This document shows, piece after piece, positions 36,675 through 45,251 of a DNA stretch of 64,000 nt; positions within the stretch are counted from its first letter, which is position 1; every line of letters starts with the position of its first letter. A program made the translations under genes and the position numbers. The stretch is from JACCZR01 sp963844805. Lineage in GTDB: Bacteria > Actinomycetota > Thermoleophilia > Solirubrobacterales > Thermoleophilaceae. Location of the stretch: NCBI GenBank assembly GCA_963844805.1, contig CAWJPU010000012.1, forward strand, positions 252,914 through 316,913, in the 5' to 3' direction. The notes under the pieces were generated by a model that had not been told where the DNA came from, did no database searches, and saw nothing but the letters and a program-made list of their open reading frames with translations.

Positions 36675-37538
36675 GTGTCCTCTATCGCCGAGGCCCCGGC
36701 TACCGAGCAGACCACCGACTCGCTGCAGCTGTTCCTGGACGGCATAGCGAAGACCAAGCTGCTGACCGCGGCCGACGAGGTGGCTCTGTCCAAGCGCGTC
36801 GAGCGCGGTGACCTCGTCGCGAAGGACCACATGGTCCAGGCGAACCTCCGGCTGGTGGTCTCGATCGCCAAGCGCTACCGCAACCAGGGGCTCGACTTCA
36901 TGGAGCTGATCCAGGAGGGCTCGATCGGCCTGGTGCGGGCGGTGGAGAAGTTCGACTACCGCAAGGGCTTCAAGTTCTCCACCTACGCCACGTGGTGGAT
37001 CCGCCAGGCCATCTCCCGCGCTATCGCCGACAAGTCGCGCACGGTGCGCATCCCGATCCACATCAACAACGTGCTGAACAAGCTCGACGGCGTGCAGCGC
37101 CGGCTGCAGGCCGAGGGCGGCGACCGCGAGCCGACGATCGAGGAGATCGCGGCGGAGGCGGGAGTCGACCCCGAGGAGGCCGACCTGATCATGCGGGCCG
37201 CGCAGGCCCCGGTGTCGCTGGAGAAGCCGGTGGGCGACGACGGCGACGCGGCCACGCTCGGCGAGCTGATCCCCGACCAGAACACGCCGTCCCCGTTCGA
37301 CGTCGCCGCCGACCGTCTGTCGCGCGACCGCCTCGCGGAGGCGATGGAGAACCTCTCCTACCGCGAGCGGCGCGTGATCGCGCTTCGCTGGGGCCTCGGA
37401 GGCGAGCAGCCCCGCAATCTGGACGAGGTCGGCCGGATCTTCGGCCTCACCCGCGAGCGCACGCGGCAGATCGAGGACGGCGCCCTGCGCAAGCTGGCCT
37501 CGCTGGCCGAGACGCAGGCGCTGCGCAACGTCGCTTAG
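36675..37538 (+). CDS. RNA polymerase sigma-70 factor (RpoD/SigA-like)
   Basis: 287 residues. Region 1.2 TDSLQLFLDGIAKTKLLTAADEVALSKRVERGD; region 2 NLRLVVSIAKRYRNQGLDFMELIQEGSIGLVRAVEKFDYRKGFKFSTYATWWIRQAISRAI with the full RpoD core; region 3 RIPIHINNVLNKLDGVQRRL...PTIEEIAAEAGV; region 4 LSYRERRVIALRWGLGG...RNLDEVGRIFGLTRERTRQIEDGALRKL. No region 1.1, so it is either a short primary sigma factor or a group 2 paralogue. The TANNNT -10 hexamers that precede most genes here are what a factor of this type would read. Confidence 0.92.
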   Translation: MSSIAEAPATEQTTDSLQLFLDGIAKTKLLTAADEVALSKRVERGDLVAKDHMVQANLRLVVSIAKRYRNQGLDFMELIQEGSIGLVRAVEKFDYRKGFKFSTYATWWIRQAISRAIADKSRTVRIPIHINNVLNKLDGVQRRLQAEGGDREPTIEEIAAEAGVDPEEADLIMRAAQAPVSLEKPVGDDGDAATLGELIPDQNTPSPFDVAADRLSRDRLAEAMENLSYRERRVIALRWGLGGEQPRNLDEVGRIFGLTRERTRQIEDGALRKLASLAETQALRNVA

Positions 37539-37542
37539 GCGC

Positions 37543-38420
37543 CTAGAGGCGCTCCAGCAGCTTCGAGGGCTCGCCCAGCGAGCGGGCGGACGCCGCGATG
37601 TCGGCCCACGGGTCGCCCCCGCGCTCCAGCACGTTGGCGACCGTGTAGCGGCGGGCCGTGAGCTTCGAGTCCGACAGCTCCTCCCATGGCAGGGGCGCCG
37701 CCACCGGGGCCTCGGGCTTCGCCCGCACCGAATAGGGGGCGACCACGCTCATCCCGCGCGTCGCGCGCACGTCGATGAGGATCCGGCCGCCACGCTTGTC
37801 CTTGTACCACTCGAGCGTCACCAGCTCGGGCTCGCGCTCGATCAGCTTCTCGGCCACGGCGCGGGCAAACGCTCGCACCGCCTGGTGCTCCTGGCGGCGC
37901 TGCAGCGGCACCACCACGTGGATGCCCTTGGAGCCGGTGGTCATGGCGAACGGCTCGAGGGCGAGGTCGCGCAGCAGCTCGCCGAGCGCCAGCGCCGCGG
38001 CGCGCGCGGCGCCGAAGTCCCCTCCGGCGGGTCGAGGTCGAAGACCATGCGATCAGGCCGGCTCAGGCGGTCGGCGCGGCTGGGCCAGTGGTGCAGCGTC
38101 ACTGCGTTCTGGCCCGCCAGGTACACCAGCGTCTCGGCCCGGTTGGCCATCACGTGGACGACGCTCCCGCCCTGCTTGGGTACCTCGACGCGGTCCACCC
38201 ACTCGGGGAAGTGGTCGGAAGCGTGCTGCTGGAAGAAGCCCTTGCCGGTGATGCCCTGCGGGTAGACGTTGAGGTTGAGCGGGCGGTCGCGCAGGTGGGG
38301 GATCGACAGCTTCGCCGCAGCCGCGTAGTACTCGGCCAGCCCGACCTTGGTGAGGCCGATCTCGGGGAACAGCACCTTGTCCGGGCTGGAGATCCTGACG
38401 TCGCGGCGGCCGACCTTCAC
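37543..38420 (-). CDS. LigD-type polymerase/primase domain protein (one frameshift)
   Basis: Stand-alone archaeo-eukaryotic-primase-like domain of LigD, about 292 residues, able in relatives to fill gaps with ribonucleotides during end joining. VRISSPDKVLFPEIGLTKVGLAEYYAAAA, RDRPLNLNVYPQGITGKGFFQQHA, VYLAGQNAVTLHHWPSRADRLSRPDRMVFDLDPPEG (catalytic DLD), then after an indel near 38020 FAMTTGSKGIHVVVPLQRRQEHQAVRAFARAVAE and RGGRILIDVRATRGMSVVAPYSVRA. No ligase or nuclease domain is attached and no Ku gene is in the window. The stop lies 5 bp from the stop of the converging sigma gene. Confidence 0.9.
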
Positions 38421-38426
38421 CCCCCA

Positions 38427-38432
38427 TAGACT
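38427..38432 (+). promoter_or_regulatory. -10 element, hadA-like gene
   Basis: TAGACT, 8 nt before GTG 38441. Confidence 0.55.
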
Positions 38433-38440
38433 GCCGCGTC

Positions 38441-38881
38441 GTGCCGGTGGACGACAGCGCCAAGGGAAAGTCCTTCCCGCCGTTCGAGTACGAGGTGGGC
38501 AAGGAGAAGATCGCCGAGTACGCCCGCGCCGTGGGCGAGGACAACCCCGTCTACTTCGAGCGCGACAAGGCCAAGAAGGCCGGCTTCCGCGACGTGCCGG
38601 CGCCGCCGATGTTCGCGGTCGTCTACTCCGCCGGCGCGATGGCCCCGGCGGTCACCGATCCCGAGGTCGGCATGAACCTCATGGCCATGGTGCACGGGGG
38701 CCAGGAGTTCGCCTGGGGCGAGCCCGTCTGCGCCGGGGACACCATCACCACCACCGCCGAGGTGATCGACATCTCCGAGAAGGACGGCAAGGGCTTCTAC
38801 GTGTTCGAGTCGGTGTCCAAGAACCAGGACGGCGACGAGGTCGTGCGCGCGACCTGGACCAACATCGTGAGGGGGGTGTGA
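38441..38881 (+). CDS. MaoC-like dehydratase, HadA-type subunit
   Basis: 146 residues, hot-dog fold with the FAS1-type N-terminal dehydratase pattern (FPPFEYEVGKEKIAEYARAVGEDNPVYFERDKAKKAGFRDVPAPPMFAVVY), resembling mycobacterial HadA, the substrate-binding subunit of (3R)-hydroxyacyl-thioester dehydratase. It lacks the catalytic D-x4-H that its partner carries. hadB follows with a 1-bp gap, so the pair should form a heterodimer in fatty-acid elongation or an acyl-CoA pathway. Confidence 0.88.
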   Translation: MPVDDSAKGKSFPPFEYEVGKEKIAEYARAVGEDNPVYFERDKAKKAGFRDVPAPPMFAVVYSAGAMAPAVTDPEVGMNLMAMVHGGQEFAWGEPVCAGDTITTTAEVIDISEKDGKGFYVFESVSKNQDGDEVVRATWTNIVRGV

Positions 38882-38882
38882 G

Positions 38883-39266
38883 GTGAAGCAGGGCGAGGAG
38901 ATCCCCGAGCTGTCGGTCACGCCGGACAAGTACCTGCCGCACCGCTACGCGGGCGCGTCGGGCGACTTCAACCCGATCCACATCGACAACGAGTTCGCGC
39001 AGCAGGTCGGCCTGCCGCGCAACATCCTCCACGGCCTCTACTCGATGGCCCAGGTGGCCCGCGCCAACGCGGCCGCGGCCGGCGGCGACCCGCGCTCGCT
39101 GCGGCGCCTGAAGGTGCAGTTCCGCGGCATGGGTGTGCCCGAGTCGGAGATCAAGGTCACCGGGACGGTCCGCGAGGAGGGCGACGGCACCGTGATCGTC
39201 GACACCGAAGCCACGCAGGAGATGAACAAGATCATCCGCAACGCCGAAGCGGAGCTGCGCCTCTAG
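38883..39266 (+). CDS. MaoC-like dehydratase, HadB-type catalytic subunit
   Basis: 127 residues, hot-dog fold. The hydratase-2 active-site motif is clear: YAGASGDFNPIHIDNEFAQQVGLPRNILHGLYSMAQV, with Asp and His of D-x4-H. It corresponds to mycobacterial HadB. GTG 38883 follows the hadA stop immediately. The stop is followed at once by a copy of the dispersed repeat. Confidence 0.88.
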   Translation: MKQGEEIPELSVTPDKYLPHRYAGASGDFNPIHIDNEFAQQVGLPRNILHGLYSMAQVARANAAAAGGDPRSLRRLKVQFRGMGVPESEIKVTGTVREEGDGTVIVDTEATQEMNKIIRNAEAELRL

Positions 39267-39330
39267 CGCCGGAGCGCAGGCCGGGCGTTGGCCGGGCGCC
39301 GGTCCTACTGGAGGTAGGGAGCATCCGCCG
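39267..39330 (-). repeat. Dispersed ~60-bp repeat, copy 2
   Basis: Reverse orientation relative to copy 1: CGCCGGAGCGCAGGCC, GGGCGTTGGCCGGGCGCC, GGTCCTACTGGAGGTAGG, GAGCATCCGCCG. Starts on the base after the hadB stop and ends 15 bp before the hrcA -10. Confidence 0.85.
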
Positions 39331-39345
39331 CTCGATCCGTACTCC

Positions 39346-39351
39346 TAGTGT
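39346..39351 (+). promoter_or_regulatory. -10 element, hrcA
   Basis: TAGTGT, 8 nt before GTG 39360. No CIRCE inverted repeat is visible here. Confidence 0.5.
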
Positions 39352-39359
39352 CTAGGGGC

Positions 39360-40382
39360 GTGGAGGTAACGTCCCGCCAGAGCTTCATCCTGCGGAAGGT
39401 GGTCGAGGTCCACGTGGACTCCGACCAGCCCGTGGGCTCCAAGGCGCTCGCCGCCCTGCAGGAGATCCCCTGGGGTCCCTCGACCGTCCGCTCCGAGTTG
39501 GCGCGGCTCGAGGAGGCCGGGCTGCTCGCGCACCCCTACACCTCGGCCGGCCGCGTGCCCACCGACGTCGGCTACCGCCGTTACGTGGACGACCTGATCG
39601 AGGACGGCCTGCCGGCGCCTCGCCCCGTGGTCGAGCTGCGGAACGCCCGCCGCGAGGTCGACGAGGCGATGCGCTCCACGACCGAGCAGCTGTCGCAGGT
39701 GACCAACCTGCTCGCGCTGGTCTCCGCGCCGCCGATCGAGACCGCCACCGTCAAGCGCGTCGAGGTGCTGCTGCTGCAGCCGCAGGTGGCCATGGTCGTG
39801 GTCATCACCTCGACCGGAGGGGTGACCAAGCGCGTCGTGTCCTACGACGCGCCGGTCGACCCCGGCCTGGTGGACTGGGCGGTGAGCTACCTCAACGAGG
39901 CGCTGGGCGGCGTCGAGGTGGGCGGCTGGCGTATGCACGCGGGGCTGACCGACCCCGAGCTGGGCGGGTCCGAGCGCGAGTTCCTTGCCACGCTGGCGCC
40001 GGCCTTCACCGAGCTCGAGGACTCCGCGCAGGACACGCTGTTCGTGGACGGGACCGCGCGGCTGCTGGCCGAGCACCGGTTCCAGGAGCTGTCGCAGCTC
40101 GCCGACCTGCTCGGTGTGCTCGAGCACCGCGTGGCGCTGCTGTCGGTGCTGCGCGCCTCGCTCACCGAGCCCAGCGTCTACCTGCGCATCGGGAGGGAGA
40201 ACTCCACGCCCGAGCTGCAGTCGCTGTCGATGGTGGTGGCCAACTACGGCATCGCCCGCCGCAACCTGGGCGCCGTCAGCGTCATCGGCCCGACGCGGAT
40301 GGACTACGGGTCGGCGATCGGGGCCGTGCGACACGCCGCCTCCGAGCTCTCCCGCTTCGTGGGCCAGGTGTACGACGAGTGA
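39360..40382 (+). CDS. hrcA: Heat-inducible transcription repressor HrcA
   Basis: Winged-helix repressor of heat-shock genes, 340 residues. N-terminal HTH TSRQSFILRKVVEVHVDSDQPVGSKALAAL...GPSTVRSELARLEEAGLLAHPYTSAGRVPTDVGYRRYVDDLI is the full HrcA signature; the C-terminal dimer domain shows VSVIGPTRMDYGSAIGAVRHAASEL. Start GTG 39360 (VEVTSRQ) rather than the upstream GTG 39348, because the -10 hexamer TAGTGT covers the latter. dnaJ overlaps by 4 bp. Confidence 0.96.
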   Translation: MEVTSRQSFILRKVVEVHVDSDQPVGSKALAALQEIPWGPSTVRSELARLEEAGLLAHPYTSAGRVPTDVGYRRYVDDLIEDGLPAPRPVVELRNARREVDEAMRSTTEQLSQVTNLLALVSAPPIETATVKRVEVLLLQPQVAMVVVITSTGGVTKRVVSYDAPVDPGLVDWAVSYLNEALGGVEVGGWRMHAGLTDPELGGSEREFLATLAPAFTELEDSAQDTLFVDGTARLLAEHRFQELSQLADLLGVLEHRVALLSVLRASLTEPSVYLRIGRENSTPELQSLSMVVANYGIARRNLGAVSVIGPTRMDYGSAIGAVRHAASELSRFVGQVYDE

Positions 40383-41494
40383 AGCGCGATCCGTACGAGG
40401 TGCTCGGCGTCGCCCGAGACGCCGACGAGCGCGAGATCAAGAAGACCTTCCGCGGCCTGGCGCGCACGCTGCACCCCGATGTCAACACCGACGACCCGCA
40501 CGCCGAGGAGCACTTCAAGGAGGCCGCTGAGGCCTACGAGATCCTCTCCGACCCCGAGCGGCGGCGGATCTACGACCGTTACGGCCACGACGGGCTGCAG
40601 TCACAGGGCTTCTCCTCGCAGGCCCACGGCTTCGGCTCCTTCGCCGACATCTTCGACGCCTTCTTCGGCGGCGATCCCTTCGGAGGCACCGGCGGGGGGC
40701 GCGTGCAGGGCGGCGACACGGCCGTGGAGGTCGAGATCTCGCTGGAGGAGGCCGCGCAGGGCACCGAGGTGGAGGTGTCCTACGAGCTGGTGGGCGCCTG
40801 CGAGCGCTGCCACGGCAACGGCGCCGAGCCCGGCACGCCGATCGAGACCTGTGGGCGCTGCGGTGGCAGCGGCCAGCTGCGCGCGGTGTCCCAGACCGCC
40901 TTCGGGCAGCTGGTGCGCGCCACGGCGTGCGACGTCTGCGGCGGCGACGGCAAAGTGGCGCAGACGCCGTGCACGGAGTGCGGCGGCCGCGGGCGCAGGG
41001 CCCAGCGCCGCACGCTGAGCGTCGACATCCCCGCCGGCATCGCGGACGAGCAGCGCATCCGCCTCAGCGGCCGCGGCCACGCCGGCGAGCGCGGCGGGCC
41101 GGCCGGCGACCTGTACGTGCTGGTGCGCGTGACCGCCGACGAGCGCTTCCTGCGCGAGGGCAACGACCTGATCACCGTGGTCGACGTCCCGGCGCCCGCC
41201 GCGGCGCTCGGGGCGACGGTCACGGTGCCGACGCTCGACGGCGACGAGGAGCTCGAGGTGGAGCCCGGCACCCAGCCTGGCACCATCGTGACCCTGCGCG
41301 GCCGGGGCATGCCGGCGGTGGGCCGCGGGCGCAAGGGCGACCAGCAGGTGGTGCTCAACGTGGTGATCCCGCGCAACCTCGACCGGCGCCAGCAGGAGCT
41401 GCTGCAGGAGCTGCGCGGCAGCCTGAGCGAGGAGAACCTGCGCCCGCCCGAGGACGAGTCGCTGTTCTCGCGCGTGCGCCGGGCGTTGCGCTGA
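40379..41494 (+). CDS. dnaJ: Chaperone DnaJ
   Basis: Hsp40 co-chaperone of DnaK, 371 residues. J-domain with HPD (RTLHPDVNTDDP), Gly/Phe-rich linker (FGSFADIFDAFFGGDPFGG), four CxxCxGxG-type zinc repeats (CERCHGNG, CGRCGGSG, CDVCGGDG, CTECGGRG), and C-terminal substrate-binding domains with LSVDIPAGIADEQRIRLSGRGHAG. GTG 40379 overlaps the hrcA stop. grpE and dnaK are not in the window. Confidence 0.96.
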   Translation: MKRDPYEVLGVARDADEREIKKTFRGLARTLHPDVNTDDPHAEEHFKEAAEAYEILSDPERRRIYDRYGHDGLQSQGFSSQAHGFGSFADIFDAFFGGDPFGGTGGGRVQGGDTAVEVEISLEEAAQGTEVEVSYELVGACERCHGNGAEPGTPIETCGRCGGSGQLRAVSQTAFGQLVRATACDVCGGDGKVAQTPCTECGGRGRRAQRRTLSVDIPAGIADEQRIRLSGRGHAGERGGPAGDLYVLVRVTADERFLREGNDLITVVDVPAPAAALGATVTVPTLDGDEELEVEPGTQPGTIVTLRGRGMPAVGRGRKGDQQVVLNVVIPRNLDRRQQELLQELRGSLSEENLRPPEDESLFSRVRRALR

Positions 41495-42294
41495 TCCGTC
41501 TCGCGGTACGGGCGCCCGCCGTGGCGGGCGAGGAAGTGCTGGCGGCGCTGTTGGAGCTGGCTCCCGGGGGCGTCGAGCAGGTGGACCTCGGTGACGAGGT
41601 GGAGTACGCCGTATACGGCGCGCCGGGCGAGCTGCCCGCCCTGGCCGAGGGCGAGGCCGACGTGGGCGGGGTGCGGGTCACGGTGAGCGGCGCGCAGGTG
41701 GCGGACGACTGGGCCGAGCGCTGGCAGAAGTTCCACGAGCCGGTGCTGGTGGGGGAGCGGCTGTGGGTGCGCCCGCCCTGGGCTCTGCCGGCCGGCGAGG
41801 ACGGCGTGATCGACCTGTGCGTCGACCCCGGGCAGGCGTTCGGCACCGGCGCCCACCCCACGACGCGGCTCTCGCTGGAGCTCCTGCTCGAGCTCGAGCC
41901 CCACGGCTCGTTCGCCGACCTGGGCTGCGGCTCCGGCGTCCTGGCGATCGCCGCCGCCAAGCTCGGCTTTGGGCCCGTGACCGCGGTCGACTACGAGCGA
42001 GCGGCGGTGGAGGCGACGCGCGAGAACGCCGCGGTCAACGACGTTGCCCTCGACCAGGTCGAGCGGCGGGACCTGCGCCGCGAGCCGCCGCCCACCGCCG
42101 AGGTGATCGCGGCCAACCTGACCCGGCCGCTGCTGCTGGAGGTGGCGCGCCGGATCGACCGGCCGCCGCGCGACCTGATCGTCTCCGGGCTCCTGACCGA
42201 GGAGGCGGACGAGGTGGCGGATGCCTTCGCGCCGCTGCGCGTGGCCGGGCAGCGCGTGGAGCGGGGCTGGGCCGCCCTGGCGCTGAGCCGCTAG
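41491..42294 (+). CDS. prmA: Ribosomal protein L11 methyltransferase
   Basis: SAM-dependent trimethylation of L11, about 267 residues. N-terminal ferredoxin-like domain LIRLAVRAPAVAGEEVLAALLELAPGGVEQV; DDWAERWQKFHEPVLVGERLWVRPPW; SAM site DPGQAFGTGAHPTTRLSLELL and FADLGCGSGVLAIAAAKLGF; NLTRPLLLEVA. No ATG, GTG or TTG precedes the first strand in frame; CTG 41491, overlapping the dnaJ stop as CTGA, is the likely start (next GTG at 41521 would cut strand one). The stop codon shares CTAG (42291-42294) with the converging antiporter gene. Confidence 0.92.
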   Translation: MIRLAVRAPAVAGEEVLAALLELAPGGVEQVDLGDEVEYAVYGAPGELPALAEGEADVGGVRVTVSGAQVADDWAERWQKFHEPVLVGERLWVRPPWALPAGEDGVIDLCVDPGQAFGTGAHPTTRLSLELLLELEPHGSFADLGCGSGVLAIAAAKLGFGPVTAVDYERAAVEATRENAAVNDVALDQVERRDLRREPPPTAEVIAANLTRPLLLEVARRIDRPPRDLIVSGLLTEEADEVADAFAPLRVAGQRVERGWAALALSR

Positions 42295-44098
42295 ACCGCG
42301 CGGTGGGAGAGCACGCCCGGCGACCTCCTGCCACCAGGCGCGGGACTCCGGGTCCTCGGCACTCCCGATCCGCTCGCGGCAGTAGCGGAACACCTGCCGG
42401 GGGCCGCCGACGGCGACGATGCCGTCACCGGTGACCGCGTAGCGCCCGTCCTCGAGCTGCACCAGCGAGCCGGGGGCGCCGCGGCGCGTGCGCAGCTTGC
42501 GCCCCACCGTCGCCCCTTCGACCTTCTCGGGCGCGCCCGGGTCGCCCGCCTCCTCGGGCCAGGGCAGCACGCTGAACACCGCGCGGTGGCCGCGCAGCGC
42601 GGCGACCACCGGCGCCGGCTCCTCGATCGGCCCTTCGCGCCAGCGCTCGAACAGGCCCTCCACCTCCGCGCGCGCCCTCTGGCGCACGAGGATGTGCAGG
42701 CGGTCGCCCGCCTCGATCTGGGTCGAGCCGCGGGGCAGCAGCGCCTCCTCCTCGCGCACCAGCACGTTGACCAGCGCATCGCGCGGCAGGCCGAGCTGGT
42801 TGACCACCCGGCCGACGATGGCGTCGTGCTCGCCCACGGGGAACTCGAGGACCTCGGCCCCGAGCTGCTGGATCGTGCCCACCTCCACGAGCGGCCGCGA
42901 GAGGGCGGGCTCGTCGCTGGTCACCCCCAGCAGGCGGGCCAGCGGCTCGAACGTCGCGCCCTGCAGCAGCGCGGAGATGAGCACCACGAAGAAGACGAGG
43001 TTGAAGAACCGGTCGGCGCTCGGGGATCCCCTCGATCACCGGGAAGGTCGCGAACACCACCGGCAGGGCGCCGCGCAGGCCCGCCCAGCTGATCAGGGCC
43101 ACGTCGCGAACCGGGTAGCGCCCTATCCGGGTGCCCACCCACGCAGCCACCGGCCGCGCGACGAACAGGAGCACGACGGTCAGGATCAGCCCGTCGACGG
43201 CCACTTCGCCCAGCTCGCTGGGGAAGACGAGTAGGCCGAGGGTCAGGAACAGCGCGATCTGGGCCACCCAGGCGACGCCCGCGTGGAAGTCCTCGACCGT
43301 CCGCTTGCCGGGGATGGGTGCGCTGCCCAGCGCCAGCCCCGCGAGGTAGACGGCCAGGAAGCCCGAGCCGTGGAGCACGTCGGCCAGGCCGAAGGCGATG
43401 CCGGCGGTGGCGATCGAAGCGACGGGGTAGAGCCCCGAGGTCGCGAAGGAGACACGCCGGAAGGCGGCGACCGCGGCCACGCCCACGCCGGCGCCCACCA
43501 CGGCGCCGATCGGCAGCTCGATCAGCCCGAGCGCCACCAGGTCGACCAGGCCGAAGTCGGGATCCTGGATCCACTCGATGAAGCCGAGCACCAGGATGAC
43601 CGCGACGGGGTCGTTGAGGCCCGACTCCGCCTCCAGCGTGCGCGCCAGCTTGCGCTTGAGCGTCGACCCCCTGAGCACCGAGAAGATCGCCGCGCTGTCG
43701 GTCCCGGCCACGATCGAGCCCAGCAGGAAGCCCTCCAGCCAGCTCAGGTCGAGCAGCAGGTGCGCGGCGACGCCGGTCAGCACCGCCGAGACGATCGTCC
43801 CGAGCGTCGCCAGCGACAGGCTCGGCGCCACCACGCTGCGGATGTCGTCCCAGCCCGCCACCAGGCCGCCCTCGAACAGGATCAGCGCGAGGGCGATGAT
43901 TCCGATCGTCCGGGCCATCTCGACGTCGCGCTCGGAGCCGCCGAAGTCGATCAGGCCGAGCCCGTCGGAGCCCAGCAGCATGCCGAGGCCGAGGAACAGC
44001 ACCAGGCCGGGCACGCGCAGCCGCCCGGCGGCGAGCGCCGCGCCGATGCCGGCGGCCAGCAGGATGCCGGCGGCGAGGATCAGCCCCCCGTCGCTCAC
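42291..44098 (-). CDS. Cation/proton antiporter with C-terminal TrkA-C-like domain (two frameshifts)
   Basis: CPA1-family K+/Na+:H+ antiporter (NhaP2/CvrA-like), about 600 residues. Around 12 membrane segments, including LVLFLGLGMLLGSDGLGLIDFGG, LFEGGLVAGWDDI, GSIVAGTDSAAIFSVLRGS, ESGLNDPVAVILVLGFIEW (ion-site ND) and ISWAGLRGALPVVFATFPVIEGIP. After an indel near 43023 the core ends ADRFFNLVFFVVLISALLQGATFEPLARLLG; then a TrkA-C domain (LVEVGTIQQLGAEVLEFPVGEHDAIVGRVVNQLGLP) and a CorC/HlyC-like tail. A last indel near 42310 restores GVLSHRAV and the stop. Downstream of the HAD gene by 10 bp, likely one transcript. Confidence 0.88.
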
Positions 44099-44108
44099 TG
44101 TGTCCCCG

Positions 44109-44834
44109 TCAGCCCGATGAGGCGGCGGCCTGCCGCTCGGCGAGGTCGGCGAGGCCCCACAGGTCGCGCCACTCGTAGTCGGGGCGCTCCTCCCCGGGCG
44201 CCGGCTCGACGTGGCGGTTCACCCAGGCGGTCTGCATGCCGAGCCGCTGCGCCGGGCCGATGTCGTACTTGAAGCCGAAGGCCACGTGCAGCACCTGGCT
44301 GGGCGGGACCTTCATCAACTCGAGCGCGCGGCGAAAGGGGCCGGGGCCCGGCTTGTACTCCCGCACGTCCTCGGCGACCACCACCTCGTCGAACTCGATC
44401 CCGTCGAGCTGGCGCAGCGTGTGGCTCATGATCGCGCGGTCGGTGTTGGAGATGATCACCAGCTTGATCCCGGCCTCCTGGGCCTTGCGAAGGGCGGGGA
44501 TCGTGTCGGGGAACGGCTGCCAGGAGCGCATGCTGTCGCACAGCTCGTGGCCGTGGTGCTCGTTCCAGCGGTGGCCGTGCTGGCCCGCCCACTCCGAGAG
44601 GCTGTCGCTGAGCACCTCCCGGTAGGGGCGGTAGGGCTTCAGCCGCTCGAACTGCAGCGCCTCCCACCGCTCACGGAGCACCTTCCCGGGCTCGGGATCG
44701 GTCTCGCCGCAGCGGCGCGCGAGGTCGTAGAGGAACGCGGCGGCACCGCCCTCCCAGTCGACCAGGGTGCCGTAGCAGTCGAAGGTGGCGACCCTGATCG
44801 GTGCACCTACACTCTGTTCGTGGCCGTGCTTCAA
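44109..44834 (-). CDS. HAD hydrolase, haloacid dehalogenase type II-like
   Basis: 241 residues. HAD motif I VATFDCYGTLVDWEGG (nucleophile Asp), motif II VIISNTDR (Ser/Asn), motif III Lys in VREYKPGPGPFRRAL, and VAFGFKYDIGPAQRLGMQTAWVNRH in place of the phosphatase motif IV, as in L-2-haloacid dehalogenases. Substrate not known. The only in-frame start before motif I is TTG 44834, which makes the 5' end overlap the divergent yqeY by 15 bp. Confidence 0.85.
   Translation of the reverse strand: MKHGHEQSVGAPIRVATFDCYGTLVDWEGGAAAFLYDLARRCGETDPEPGKVLRERWEALQFERLKPYRPYREVLSDSLSEWAGQHGHRWNEHHGHELCDSMRSWQPFPDTIPALRKAQEAGIKLVIISNTDRAIMSHTLRQLDGIEFDEVVVAEDVREYKPGPGPFRRALELMKVPPSQVLHVAFGFKYDIGPAQRLGMQTAWVNRHVEPAPGEERPDYEWRDLWGLADLAERQAAASSG
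44808..44813 (+). promoter_or_regulatory. -10 element, yqeY operon
   Basis: TACACT, 6 nt before GTG 44820; lies within the start of the divergent HAD gene. Confidence 0.55.
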
Positions 44835-45251
44835 CAGGTGCAGGATGACGCAGCCGCCGCTCTGAAGGCCGGTGACCGTGAGCGCGCGGGCGCTTTGCGG
44901 CTGATCGTGTCGGAGTTGCAGAAGGCCGAGAAGGAGGGCGCCTCCGACGAGATCGCCGTGCTCCAGCGCGAGCGCAAGCGGCGCGTGGAAGCCGCCGAGG
45001 CCTACGAGAAGGCCGGCCGCGACGACCTGGCGCAGGGAGAGCGGCGCGAGGTCGAGCTGATCGATCCCTACCTGCCCGCCCAGCTCGGCGACGACGAGCT
45101 GGGCGTGCTCGTCGACGACGCGGTCGCGCAGACCGGCGCGTCGTCGCCGGCCGACATGGGCCAGGTGATGGGGGCCGTGATGCCCAAGGTCGCGGGTCGC
45201 GCCGACGGCAAGCGCGTGAGCGCCGCGGTGAAGGAGCGGTTGCAGGCGTAG
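44820..45251 (+). CDS. GatB/YqeY domain protein
   Basis: 143 residues. LQQVQDDAAAALKAGDRERAGALRLIVSELQKAEKEG, ERKRRVEAAEAYEKAGRDDLAQGERREVELIDPYLPAQLGDDEL and PADMGQVMGAVMPKVAGRADGKRVSAAVKERL match the YqeY family, related to the tRNA-binding tail of GatB; role probably in tRNA metabolism. Start GTG 44820 (VAVLQQV) fits a leaderless mRNA. The phoH GTG overlaps its stop by one base. Confidence 0.93.
   Translation: MAVLQQVQDDAAAALKAGDRERAGALRLIVSELQKAEKEGASDEIAVLQRERKRRVEAAEAYEKAGRDDLAQGERREVELIDPYLPAQLGDDELGVLVDDAVAQTGASSPADMGQVMGAVMPKVAGRADGKRVSAAVKERLQA

Noticed and set aside
39267..39359. CIRCE element for HrcA autoregulation
   Set aside because: No TTAGCACTC/GAGTGCTAA inverted repeat is present; the region is filled by dispersed-repeat copy 2.
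40780..42987. Long minus-strand frame across dnaJ and prmA
   Set aside because: It is an antisense extension of the antiporter frame; the antiporter ends at the shared CTAG once a likely indel near 42310 is corrected.
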